Assembly (NCBI GenBank): GCA_019510435.1
Contig: JAEKKJ010000028.1
Location: 1 to 46,400 of the forward strand
DNA length: 46,400 nucleotides
DNA from: Caulobacterales bacterium
GTDB taxonomy: Bacteria; Pseudomonadota; Alphaproteobacteria; Caulobacterales; Caulobacteraceae
Reading direction: 5' to 3'
Positions 33,369 to 41,526 of this stretch are shown piece after piece; the stretch's first letter is position 1, and each line of letters starts with the position of its first letter. The notes beneath the pieces were generated by a model. The model searched no databases. It was given only the letters and a program-made list of their open reading frames with translations, and was not told the DNA's origin. The position numbers and the translations under genes are program-made.

Positions 33369-34187
33369 ATGCGAGACCTGCCCATCGCCGAAGCCGCCTT
33401 CCCGCCCCAGCCCCGCGCCTATGACGGCGTCAACTGGGAGGGCCTGAAGACCCTCTACGTCCGCGAGGTGCGGCGCTTCTTCAAGGTGGGCATGCAGACC
33501 CTGGCGGCGCCCGTCGTCACCGCGCTGCTCTATATGCTGGTGTTCGTGGTCGCGGTCGGCGGCGGCCGCGAGGTTCACGGCGTGGCCTATGGCACCTTCG
33601 TGGCGCCGGGCCTGATCATGATGCAGATCCTCAACAACGCCTTCGCCAACTCGTCGTCGTCGCTGCTGCAGGCGAAGTTCAACGGGCTGATGGGCGACTT
33701 CATGACCCCGCCGCTATCGCCGGCCGAGCATGTCGTGGGCTTTGGCGCCGGCGCGGCCACACGCGGCATCTTCGTCGGCGCGATCAGCATGGCGGCGGTG
33801 CTGCCGTTCGCGCACCTGCCGGTGGCCCAGCCCTGGGCGGTGGCCTATTTCGGCCTGGGTGCGGCGCTGATCATGGGCTTCCTAGGCATCATGGCCGGGC
33901 TGTGGAGCGAGAAGTTCGACCACATGGCGGCGGTGACCAACTTCGTCATCATGCCGATGACGTTCCTGTCCGGCACCTTCTACCTGGTGGAGAAGCTGCC
34001 GGAGCCGTTCCGCACGTTCTCGAAGTTCAACCCGATCTTCTACCTGATCGACGGCTTCCGGTACGGCTTCATCGGCCGCGCCGAGGGCAGCCTCGCCATC
34101 GGCGTCGCCATGACCGCGGTCCTGACCCTGGCCCTCGGCTGGATCTGCCTGTGGATGTTCAGGACCGGCTACAAGATCAAGACCTGA
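33369..34187 (+). CDS. ABC-2 type transporter permease
   Basis: A 272-residue inner-membrane permease with about six helices. LYVREVRRFFKVGMQTLAAPVVTALLYMLVFVVAVGG is the typical first elbow helix and membrane segment, and MTFLSGTFYLVEKLPEPFRTFSKFNPIFYLIDGFRYGFIG is the ABC-2 signature near the C-terminus. It resembles YadH-like exporters. No ATPase gene is adjacent, so its ATP-binding partner must be outside the window or shared. I start at the ATG at 33369 (MRDLPIAEAA); there is no strong ribosome site. Confidence 0.9.
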   Translation: MRDLPIAEAAFPPQPRAYDGVNWEGLKTLYVREVRRFFKVGMQTLAAPVVTALLYMLVFVVAVGGGREVHGVAYGTFVAPGLIMMQILNNAFANSSSSLLQAKFNGLMGDFMTPPLSPAEHVVGFGAGAATRGIFVGAISMAAVLPFAHLPVAQPWAVAYFGLGAALIMGFLGIMAGLWSEKFDHMAAVTNFVIMPMTFLSGTFYLVEKLPEPFRTFSKFNPIFYLIDGFRYGFIGRAEGSLAIGVAMTAVLTLALGWICLWMFRTGYKIKT

Positions 34188-34194
34188 GCGGGGC

Positions 34195-34653
34195 TCAGTT
34201 CAGGTCGCTCTTCAGGACCACCGCCGACTGCACCGAGGCGACGCCCGCGAGCCCGCTCAGCCGGTCCACGAGTTGCGACAGGGCATAGGCGCTGCCCACA
34301 TGGACCACGAGATAGGCGTCGTGGGGGCCGGTCACCGAATAGTAGCTGGTGATCTCCGGCCAGTGGCGGAACTTGGCCACAACCGGCGAACAGGGCCGCT
34401 GGCTGAAGGTGATGGACAGCACGGCCTTGAGGCCCTCGTCCTCGGCCGGATCGTGGCGCTCGCCGAGGATGGCCTGGTAGCCGACGATGACCTTGTCGCG
34501 TTCCAGGCGGGCCATCCGCGCCTGGACGGCGGTGCGCGAGAGGGCCAGCTCCTGCGCCAGCGCCGTCAGCGTCATCCGCGCGTTGCGGCGCAGCAGCGAG
34601 ACCAGCTTCTCGTCGACGGCGTCGCGCAGGCCGCCGATTTGCCTATCGACCAT
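34195..34653 (-). CDS. Lrp/AsnC-family transcriptional regulator
   Basis: A 152-residue regulator with an N-terminal winged helix (DEKLVSLLRRNARMTLTALAQELALSRTAVQARMARLERDKVIVGYQAILG) and a C-terminal RAM domain (AVLSITFSQRPCSPVVAKFRHWPEITSYYSVTGPHDAYLVVHVGS). Lrp-type proteins sense amino acids and often act as octamers. Targets are unknown. I start at ATG 34653 (MVDRQIGG); a GTG at 34707 is open but adds an unlikely Gly-rich stretch. Its stop lies 7 bases from the convergent permease stop. Confidence 0.92.
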   Translation of the reverse strand: MVDRQIGGLRDAVDEKLVSLLRRNARMTLTALAQELALSRTAVQARMARLERDKVIVGYQAILGERHDPAEDEGLKAVLSITFSQRPCSPVVAKFRHWPEITSYYSVTGPHDAYLVVHVGSAYALSQLVDRLSGLAGVASVQSAVVLKSDLN

Positions 34654-34822
34654 CGGGCTTTCAATCGTTTCGCCAGCCCCGCCGCCGTCTTGCTTATGGC
34701 GACGCACAGGCTTGGACCTCAGGATTGACGGCGCAGGCAGGCTGTCAAGGAGGGCCCCCGCGATGCGGTTCGTTCCGGCCGATCCGAAGAGCCCGTCTGC
34801 AGGGCGCGGCGGCGGCGCGGAC

Positions 34823-35677
34823 TCAGCGCCTCAGGATGTCCGACGGGGTTACGCCCAGCAGGCGGCGCATCCAGCGGGCCAGGTGACTCTGGTGGGCGAA
34901 GCCGGTCTCCAGCGCCACCTCGGCGATCGAGCGGTTGCGCTCCAGCAGCAGGCTCCGCGCCCGGTGCACGCGCCGCTCCATCACATAGGCATGGACCGAC
35001 TGGCCCATGGTGCGGCGGAAGAGGGTGGTCAGGTGCGGCACCGAAATGCCCGCCACCGCGGCGATCTGCTCGAGGGTCAGTTCGGCCTCGAGGTTGGCCT
35101 CGATGAACTCCACCAGGCGCCGGGCCTGGGGCTTGGAGAGCGTCTGGCGGCCCGTGGCGTTGGCGGCGCCAAAGCTCTGCAGCAGGCGCGTGGTCAGGGC
35201 GACCGCCAGGCTGTCGGCATAGATGCGGCCGGCGGGCTCGGGCGCCGCGAGCTCCGCCATCAGGGCGCGGACCACATGCTCGACCAGCGGGTCGCGCGCG
35301 CCGATCCGCGGCGCCAGGTCCGCACGATCCGTCGGGATGGACAGGGCCTCCGCGGTCGAGGCCAGCAGGGTGGGCGCGAGCCGGATGGAGATCATGTCGC
35401 AGGGCGCATGGTCTTCCCAGAAGCCCGAGGCGCCGCCGGGCACCAGGTCGAAGTCGTGCGGCGCGCCGATCCGCCGCTGGCCGACGCCTTCGCATTCGCA
35501 GTCGGTGGGCACGGCGGGCGTCAGGTAGAAGATCACCCGGTGGTCGGCCATCACCGAGCCCGGATAGCGGCCGGGCGTGGCGTGCACCTCGCGTGCAGCC
35601 AGCGGTCCCCACTCGCGCCCGCGCCCGAAGGTGAGGGTCGGCTCTCCGAAGCTCGTGAACTTGAACGGGTAGGTCAT
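34823..35677 (-). CDS. AraC-family transcriptional regulator
   Basis: A 284-residue activator-type regulator. The C-terminal 100 residues hold two helix-turn-helix motifs (EAELTLEQIAAVAGISVPHLTTLFRRTMGQSVHAYVMERRVHRARSLLLERNRSIAEVALETGFAHQSHLARWMRRLLGVTPSDILR), with the usual GFxxQSHxxRxFRxxxGxxPxxxR pattern slightly altered (ARWMRRLLG). The N-terminal part is a cupin-like sensor without a clear ligand signature. The ATG at 35677 has AGGA 7 bases upstream. It is divergent from a small membrane protein gene, a likely target. Confidence 0.93.
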   Translation of the reverse strand: MTYPFKFTSFGEPTLTFGRGREWGPLAAREVHATPGRYPGSVMADHRVIFYLTPAVPTDCECEGVGQRRIGAPHDFDLVPGGASGFWEDHAPCDMISIRLAPTLLASTAEALSIPTDRADLAPRIGARDPLVEHVVRALMAELAAPEPAGRIYADSLAVALTTRLLQSFGAANATGRQTLSKPQARRLVEFIEANLEAELTLEQIAAVAGISVPHLTTLFRRTMGQSVHAYVMERRVHRARSLLLERNRSIAEVALETGFAHQSHLARWMRRLLGVTPSDILRR

Positions 35678-35842
35678 GCGGGGTCCTGCCTGCAAGACCA
35701 GCGCCAATATCCTGCAAAGTCAAAGCGCAACCGCAGGTGGGCCCGCACGCCATCATCGAAATGTGCTCCAAACCCTCGGAACGTGCGCGACCCCGCGGGC
35801 CGGCCGACGCACGGTCGGCGGGTCACATGGAGGCCTACCCGC

Positions 35843-36334
35843 ATGACCGCCGCCGCCGCCTCTCCGGCGCCGAACACCCTTCCGGCGCGTGATGCGCTGG
35901 CCCGCATCGCACTCGCGGGTCTCGCCGGCGGCGCGGTCGACTTCGTCTACGCCTCGGCCCTGGGCCTGATGTCCGGGCGCGGCTTCGTCCGGGTCTGGCA
36001 GGGCGTGGCGAGCGGCTGGCTGGGCAAGGCGGCGGCCCACGGCGGGATGGGCTCGCTCACGCTGGGCCTGGTCACCCACTTCGGCATCGCCACCTGCATG
36101 GCCGCGGCCTACGCCCTGGTCGCGGCGCGGGCGCCCATCCTCTACCGCCGCTGGTGGCTCGCCGCGCCGCTCTACGGCGTCGTGCTCTACGGCGTCATGT
36201 ACAAGATCGTCCTGCCGCTGCGCTTCCCGGGCGCGGGCGGCTGGCACGGGCTGGAGTCCGTGGCGGACGTCGCGTCCCACATCGGACTGGCCCTGGCCGC
36301 CGCCTTCGTCCTCAGCCGGCCACGGCCGCAATAA
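35843..36334 (+). CDS. Four-helix integral membrane protein of unknown function
   Basis: A 163-residue membrane protein with about four helices: IALAGLAGGAVDFVYASALGLMSG, GMGSLTLGLVTHFGIATCMAAAYALVAA, WWLAAPLYGVVLYGVMYKIVLPL and VASHIGLALAAAFVLS. I recognise no named family with confidence, though it is of the kind annotated as hypothetical in Caulobacterales. GGAGG lies 8 bases before the ATG at 35843. It diverges from the AraC gene, which may regulate it. Confidence 0.8.
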   Translation: MTAAAASPAPNTLPARDALARIALAGLAGGAVDFVYASALGLMSGRGFVRVWQGVASGWLGKAAAHGGMGSLTLGLVTHFGIATCMAAAYALVAARAPILYRRWWLAAPLYGVVLYGVMYKIVLPLRFPGAGGWHGLESVADVASHIGLALAAAFVLSRPRPQ

Positions 36335-36440
36335 CCCCCAAGCCGGACGCCCAGCACCCAGCCTAAGGAACCCGCATGCGTCGCACCGATTTCGACCGCG
36401 AGCGAAGCCTCGGCCCCGGCGGCGGGGCCAGGATGAGCGC

Positions 36441-37367
36441 ATGAAGCGGGTGAGTGAGCTTTCCGCGGCCCAGGATATCGCGGCCCTGCGTTCCGCCCTG
36501 ATGGTGCGCGAGCACCTGGGCTTCCGGCGCGCGTCCGAGGCGCTGGGCGTGAACCCTTCGGTGCTGTCGCGCCGGGTCCTGGCCCTCGAGGACGCGCTCG
36601 GCGTCTCCCTGTTCCAGCGCACCTCCGGAGGCGCGCGGCCCACCGGCGCGGGCGAGCGCTTCCTGACCGACGTGGAGCGCGCGCTGGAGCTGATTTCCAA
36701 GGCGGCCGTACGGGCCGGCGCCGCGGGGCGGGGCGAGGTGGGGCGCCTGCGCCTGGGCCATGTGTGGCCCGTGGCGGCGGGACCGGCCGAGGCCATGCTG
36801 TGCGCCTACCGCCGCTCGGCCCGCGATGTGGAGCTCGAACTGCGCGGCGGCTCGGCGCCGGAACTGGTGGCTGCCGTGCTGGACCGCGAACTGGACGCCG
36901 CCCTGATCGCCGCCGAGGACGCCCCGCCCGGCCTGGACCGCCTGGGCCTGTGGTCCGAGCCCTGGCTGCTGGCGCGGCCGCTGGACGCTTCCGACGCCCC
37001 GCTGGGCCAGACGCCCGTGCTGTGCGCGGCGGGTGACGACTGGGCCCGCATCCAGCGCCTGGTGTCCGAGCGCGGCGGCGCCCGCGCCGGCGTGCGGGTG
37101 CAGATGACCTCGCACGATGGCGTGCTGAGCCTGGTGGCCGCCGGCGCCGGTCACGCCATCGTTCCCCAGAGCGTCGCCCACGCCACCCGCGCAGCCGTCG
37201 CCTTCGCGCCGTTGCCGGGCGCCCCGGCCGCGCTCAGCGTCGTCGCCGCCTGGCGCAACGACCACGACAACCCCGCCCTGCGCCGCTTCCTCAGCCTCTT
37301 GCGCGCCTCGCCGATCGAGGCCTCGCCGGTGGTCAAGCCGCTGCGGGCCGCCGGAGCTCATCGATGA
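36441..37367 (+). CDS. LysR-family transcriptional regulator
   Basis: A 308-residue LysR-type protein. The N-terminal winged HTH is clear (ALRSALMVREHLGFRRASEALGVNPSVLSRRVLALEDALGVSLFQRTSGGARPTGAGERFL), with the helix-turn-helix about residues 28-47. The C-terminal periplasmic-binding-like domain follows (GRLRLGHVW to the VAAGAGHAIVPQSVAH region). Target genes are usually divergent, but upstream lies a same-strand membrane protein gene. The stop overlaps the ArsR-type gene start by 4 bases (ATGA), so the two are coupled. Confidence 0.93.
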   Translation: MKRVSELSAAQDIAALRSALMVREHLGFRRASEALGVNPSVLSRRVLALEDALGVSLFQRTSGGARPTGAGERFLTDVERALELISKAAVRAGAAGRGEVGRLRLGHVWPVAAGPAEAMLCAYRRSARDVELELRGGSAPELVAAVLDRELDAALIAAEDAPPGLDRLGLWSEPWLLARPLDASDAPLGQTPVLCAAGDDWARIQRLVSERGGARAGVRVQMTSHDGVLSLVAAGAGHAIVPQSVAHATRAAVAFAPLPGAPAALSVVAAWRNDHDNPALRRFLSLLRASPIEASPVVKPLRAAGAHR

Positions 37368-37720
37368 GCGACCCTGTCGCCGCCGCCCTGGACGCCCTGG
37401 GCGATCCCACCCGCCGCGACCTCTACGAGCGGATCCTGGCGCGGCCGTCGCGCATCGCCGGCCTCGCCGCCGCGGTGCCGGTGACCCGGCCCGCGGTCTC
37501 GCACCACGTGCGGGTGCTGAAGGAGGCCGGACTGGTGCGCGAGGAGGATGGCCTGCTGGTCGCGACCCTGGATCCGCTGCCGCAGCTGCGCACCTATTTC
37601 GACCGACTGTGGTTCGAGGCCTCGGTGGGCGAGGGCTGGCTGCGCGAGCGCTTCGCGGTCTCGCGCCGGCTCTACGCCCTGGACGCCGACCCGCCCGCGC
37701 CGCGCTCGCGCAGCGCCTGA
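37364..37720 (+). CDS. ArsR-type HTH regulator (first)
   Basis: A 118-residue winged-helix protein: DPVAAALDALGDPTRRDLYERILARPSRIAGLAAAVPVTRPAVSHHVRVLKEAGLVREEDGLLVATLDPLPQLRTYFDRLWFEA, the standard ArsR/SmtB core. The metal-binding Cys pair is absent, so it senses something other than a thiol-bound metal, or is a protein-interaction type. In many ArsR systems of this type a SRPBCC (AHSA1) protein follows, but none is here. Its start overlaps the LysR stop. Confidence 0.9.
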   Translation: MSDPVAAALDALGDPTRRDLYERILARPSRIAGLAAAVPVTRPAVSHHVRVLKEAGLVREEDGLLVATLDPLPQLRTYFDRLWFEASVGEGWLRERFAVSRRLYALDADPPAPRSRSA

Positions 37721-37733
37721 AGGCCGTAGGCTG

Positions 37734-38069
37734 ATGGTCGCCGCCAGGCTGGATGCGGATGGCGAGGCCGACGCGGCCCGCTTCCGCGCCCTGGCCGATC
37801 CGCTCCGCCGACGTATCCTGGAACGCCTGGTGGCCGCGCCGGCCTCGGCCGGCGAGCTGGCCCGCAGCCTGGGGCTGCCAAGGGTGAACGTGACCCACCA
37901 TCTGGGCGTGCTGGCGGCCGCAGGGCTGGTCGACCAGCGCCAGCGGCAAGCCGCCGTGCGGCCCGAGGCTCTGACGCGCCTGCGGCGTTACTTCGACGTC
38001 GCCTTGACGATCGCCGCCATTGGCTCGGCCGACGGGCTTCCGCCTGTGGCGAACGTAACACAATCCTAG
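37734..38069 (+). CDS. ArsR-type HTH regulator (second)
   Basis: A 111-residue ArsR-like protein: DAARFRALADPLRRRILERLVAAPASAGELARSLGLPRVNVTHHLGVLAAAGLVDQRQRQAAVRPEALTRLRRYFDVAL. It is related in layout to the preceding protein but clearly different in sequence, and also lacks Cys. The ATG at 37734 follows the previous stop by 13 bases, so the LysR and the two ArsR genes form one transcript. I see no terminator after it. Confidence 0.88.
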   Translation: MVAARLDADGEADAARFRALADPLRRRILERLVAAPASAGELARSLGLPRVNVTHHLGVLAAAGLVDQRQRQAAVRPEALTRLRRYFDVALTIAAIGSADGLPPVANVTQS

Positions 38070-38293
38070 AAAATCCAGGCTCACCGGACCACGGAATCCC
38101 TTTGAAAAGCAGGGAATTCCTTTGTGTGAGTGGGGTGTTGCTTGAGGCGCATCACCCGTTGCTTGGGCGTCGATTGACCCTCTTTGTGACGCAAACGTAA
38201 CTCGCGGTCACCTGGCTCCGCTATGGGGCCGAAACCTTCATGTGGGGAGCGGGGGCCGCCTTGTCAGCGACCGGCCGCGGAGGAATTTCGAAC
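38070..38293 (+). promoter_or_regulatory. Upstream region of the TonB receptor gene, with short direct repeats
   Basis: These 224 bases hold GGAATCCCTTTG (38093-38104) and GGAATTCCTTTG (38113-38124), 20 bases apart, and two GTTGCTTG copies (38137 and 38158), 21 bases apart. TTGACC at 38174-38179 is a possible -35 with a weak -10 (TAACTC at 38198). GGAGG at 38279-38283 is the ribosome site. Spacing near two helix turns suggests regulator binding on one DNA face. Confidence 0.5.
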
Positions 38294-41200
38294 GTGAGCA
38301 ATCAGTCCGTACGCGCGCGCCTCCTGGCGTCCTCGATGATCTGTGGCGCGGCGCTGGCCGTCGCCGGTCCCGCCCTCGCCCAAGCGGCGGCGAGCGGCTC
38401 CTCGAATGGCGAAGTGGCCGAGGTGGTGGTCACCGGCACGCGCATCCCGTCGCCGAACCTGGAGAGCGTCAGCCCGGTCACCGCGGTCACCGCCGCCGAG
38501 ATCAAGGCCCAGGGCGTCACCCGGGTCGAGGACATGATCAACTCCCTGCCCCAGGCCTTCGCCGCCCAGGGCTCGTCGATCTCCAACGGCGCCACCGGCA
38601 CCGCCACCCTGAACCTGCGCGGCCTGGGCGTCTCGCGCACCCTGGTGCTGATCGACGGCCGCCGCCTGATGCCGGGCGACCCGGCCTCCACGCCGATCGG
38701 CCTGGCCTCGGACGTGAACTTCATCCCCACGGCCCTGGTGCAGCGGGTGGACGTGCTGACCGGTGGCGCCTCGGCTGTGTACGGCGCCGACGCGGTGGCC
38801 GGCGTCGTCAACTTCATCATGCAAAAGAACTTCGAGGGCGTGCGCCTCGACGCCCAGTGGTCGGAGTACCAGCACACCAACAACGGGGCGATCCAGGACG
38901 TGCTGCGCGCCGCGGCCGCCAAGTCGCCGACGCCGGAACAGTTCGCCATTCCGAAGCACAACCAGCGCGACGGGGACGGCACCCAGATCACACTGACGGT
39001 CGGCGTCAACGCCCCTGACGGCAAGGGCAACATCACGGCCTACGCCACCTACCGCCAGAACAACGCCATCCTGGAAGGCAACCGCGATTACTCGGGCTGC
39101 ACGCTGAATTCCGGGACCGATTTCCTGTCCGCCGGCTGCGGCGGCTCCGGCACGGCCTATCCGGCGCGCTTCGGCACGAACATCGTCGACATCACCAGCC
39201 CCAACCAGCAGTTCCGGCCGCGCGTGGCGTCGCGCGACATCTACAACTTCGGCCCCACCAACTTCTACATGCGGCCGGACGAGCGCTACGGCATGGGCGC
39301 CTTCGCCCACTATGAGATCAAGCCCTGGGCCGAGGTCTACGCCGACCTGATGTTCATGGACGACGACTCCGTCGCCCAGATCGCGCCGGGCGGCATCTTC
39401 GCCGGATCGTTCAACATCAACTGCGACAACGCCCTGGCCTCCGCCCAGCAGCTGACCACGCTCTGCGGCGCCGATGCCGGCACCGCCACGCAGAAGTCGT
39501 TCACGATCGCCCGCCGCAATGTTGAAGGCGGCGGCCGCACCACCGACTTCCGCCACACCGACTACCGGTTCGTCACCGGCCTGCGCGGCCAGCTGAACGA
39601 CAACTGGTCGTACGACGCCTACATGCAGTACGGCGAGGTCAGCTTTAGCGGCCAGACCGGTGGGTTCTTCCAGACTGCGCTGATCCAGCGTTCGCTGCTG
39701 GTGAAGAAGAACGCCCAGGGGCAGGCGGTCTGCCAGGCCGCCCTCGACGGCACCGACGCCAGCTGCGTGCCCTACAACATCTGGAAGATCGGCGGCGTCA
39801 CCCAGGCCGCGCTGAACTATCTGACCACCCCCAGCTTCACCAAGGGCAACACCAAGGAGCGGGTGGCCAATATCTCGCTGGCCGGCCAGCTCGGCGACTA
39901 CGGGATCAAGAGCCCGTGGGCCAAGGATGGCGTCGGCGTGGCCTTCGGCGGCGAGTACCGCCGCGAGAACCTGGACTTCACCTCCGACTACGTCACCCGC
40001 GCCGGCCTCCTGAACGGCGCCGGCGGCGCGGCGCCGCCGGTGAACGGCGCCTTCGACGTCTATGAACTGTTCGGGGAGGCGCGCATCCCGCTGGTCGAGG
40101 ACATGCCCTTCGTGAAGCGCCTGTCGATGGAGCTGGCCTACCGCTACTCCGACTACTCCTCGATCGGCACGACCAACACCTACAAGGTGGCTGGCGAGTG
40201 GGAGGTGATCGACGGCCTGCGCTTCCGCGGCGGCTATAACCGCTCCGTCCGCGCTCCGAACATCCTGGAGCTCTACAGCCCCCGCAACGTGGTGCTCGAT
40301 GGCAACCAGGATCCCTGCGCCGGCCTGGCCGCGAGCAATCCGCTGGTGGCCAAGTGCGCCCAGCTGTTCAACCTGACGACGGCCCAGGTGCTGGCCATCG
40401 AGAAGAACCCCGCCAACCAGTACAACGGCCAGGTCGGCGGCAACCCGAACCTCAACCCCGAGACCAGCGACACCTACACCCTCGGCGCGGTCTGGCAGCC
40501 CAGCTTCCTGCCGGGCTTCAACGCCTCGATCGACTACTTCAACATCAAGGTGAAGGACTACGTCTCCGGCATCGGCGCGGACGTCATCATCAACCGCTGC
40601 GTCAGCACCTCGAACCCGTTCTTCTGCAACCTGGTGCACCGCGACGCGGCCGGCTCGCTCTGGCTCTCCACCAACGGCTATGTGACGGACACCACCCTGA
40701 ACACCGGCGCCCTGCGCACCAAGGGCTTCGACGTCAGCGCCAACTACCGCACGGACCTGGACCGCTTCGGGCTGGAGAACGCCGGCAGCGTGACGGTGAA
40801 CTTCGTCGGCACCTATCTGGACGATCTTTCGATCCAGTCGCTGCCGGGGGACAAGTTCCACAACTGCGCCGGCCTCTTCGGCACCGTCTGCTCGGCCTCC
40901 GGCGGGGCGACGTCGCCAAACCCCGAATGGCGCCACAAGGCGCGGATCACCTGGAAGACCCCGTTCGAGTATGGCGACTGGCTGAAGGACGCCAGCGTGT
41001 CGCTGCAGTGGCGCTACTTCAAGAAGGTCACGCTGGACGCCTACGACACCGACCCGCAGCTCAACAACCCGGGCAACCAGGCCGCCACAGATCGGGCGCT
41101 GGGCGCGCGGAACTACTTCGACCTCGATGTGACCTGGACCATGAAGGACAACGTCAACTTCCGGATGGGCGTGAACAACCTGTTCGACAAGGATCCGCCG

Positions 41201-41311
41201 CTGAACGGCTCGTCCAACTGCCCGGCCGGCCCCTGCAACGGCAACACCTGGCCGCAAATGTACGACGCCCTCGGCCGCTTCCTGTTCGTGGGCGCCACGG
41301 TCAGCTTCTAG
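38294..41311 (+). CDS. TonB-dependent outer-membrane receptor
   Basis: A 1005-residue outer-membrane transporter. A signal peptide (about residues 1-30, RARLLASSMICGAALAVAGPALAQ) is followed by the plug domain with EVVVTGTRIPSPN, LNLRGLGVSRTLVLIDGRRLMPG and LTGGASAVYGADAVAGVVNFIMQK, then a 22-strand barrel ending in the aromatic C-terminus LGRFLFVGATVSF. It looks like the large receptors Caulobacterales use for plant oligosaccharides or cofactors; the substrate is unknown. I prefer the GTG at 38294 with GGAGG upstream; an open frame starts at 38240. The barrel contains several pairs of Cys (for example SGCTL...SAGCGG). Confidence 0.95.
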   Translation: MSNQSVRARLLASSMICGAALAVAGPALAQAAASGSSNGEVAEVVVTGTRIPSPNLESVSPVTAVTAAEIKAQGVTRVEDMINSLPQAFAAQGSSISNGATGTATLNLRGLGVSRTLVLIDGRRLMPGDPASTPIGLASDVNFIPTALVQRVDVLTGGASAVYGADAVAGVVNFIMQKNFEGVRLDAQWSEYQHTNNGAIQDVLRAAAAKSPTPEQFAIPKHNQRDGDGTQITLTVGVNAPDGKGNITAYATYRQNNAILEGNRDYSGCTLNSGTDFLSAGCGGSGTAYPARFGTNIVDITSPNQQFRPRVASRDIYNFGPTNFYMRPDERYGMGAFAHYEIKPWAEVYADLMFMDDDSVAQIAPGGIFAGSFNINCDNALASAQQLTTLCGADAGTATQKSFTIARRNVEGGGRTTDFRHTDYRFVTGLRGQLNDNWSYDAYMQYGEVSFSGQTGGFFQTALIQRSLLVKKNAQGQAVCQAALDGTDASCVPYNIWKIGGVTQAALNYLTTPSFTKGNTKERVANISLAGQLGDYGIKSPWAKDGVGVAFGGEYRRENLDFTSDYVTRAGLLNGAGGAAPPVNGAFDVYELFGEARIPLVEDMPFVKRLSMELAYRYSDYSSIGTTNTYKVAGEWEVIDGLRFRGGYNRSVRAPNILELYSPRNVVLDGNQDPCAGLAASNPLVAKCAQLFNLTTAQVLAIEKNPANQYNGQVGGNPNLNPETSDTYTLGAVWQPSFLPGFNASIDYFNIKVKDYVSGIGADVIINRCVSTSNPFFCNLVHRDAAGSLWLSTNGYVTDTTLNTGALRTKGFDVSANYRTDLDRFGLENAGSVTVNFVGTYLDDLSIQSLPGDKFHNCAGLFGTVCSASGGATSPNPEWRHKARITWKTPFEYGDWLKDASVSLQWRYFKKVTLDAYDTDPQLNNPGNQAATDRALGARNYFDLDVTWTMKDNVNFRMGVNNLFDKDPPLNGSSNCPAGPCNGNTWPQMYDALGRFLFVGATVSF

Positions 41312-41315
41312 GACC

Positions 41316-41395
41316 GCAACTCCCACCGGCCACGGGATCGCACCCGTGGCCGGTGGGGCCAGTTGCGACGGCGCGGCGCCTTTTGCTGTCGCAAC
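41316..41395 (+). terminator. Strong hairpin after the TonB receptor, with alternative pairings
   Basis: CCCACCGGCCACGGG (41322-41336), a 6-base loop, CCCGTGGCCGGTGGG (41343-41357): a perfect 15-bp stem 10 bases after the stop. GCAACT (41316-41321) can extend it by pairing with AGTTGC (41361-41366). That second arm, GTTGCGAC (41362-41369), can instead pair with GTCGCAAC (41388-41395). TTTT at 41381-41384 lies in the loop of that alternative stem. Confidence 0.7.
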
Positions 41396-41475
41396 CCCGT
41401 CACTGGCCCCCTCTAGGCTCGCGCCGCAGAACATTGACTTGGCGCGCCTTCGAGCGGAAAACGCCAGGCCTTCCG

Positions 41476-41501
41476 GTCCCCGCCGCTGACGCTGCGGGGA
41501 C
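41476..41501 (+). promoter_or_regulatory. Hairpin in the argD leader
   Basis: GTCCCCGC, a 10-base loop, GCGGGGAC: an 8-bp stem ending 26 bases before the argD GTG. It is followed by GTTTTGGAGGG, which contains the ribosome site. It could affect translation or be incidental. Confidence 0.4.
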
Positions 41502-41526
41502 GCTTCCGTTTTGGAGGGCTCCCACA

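Noticed and set aside
38264..41434. A 1056-codon open frame antisense to the TonB receptor
   Set aside because: Its sequence is low-complexity Ala/Gly/Val/Arg and arises because antisense stops are rare in GC-rich genes. The plus-strand frame has a signal peptide, plug and barrel signatures.
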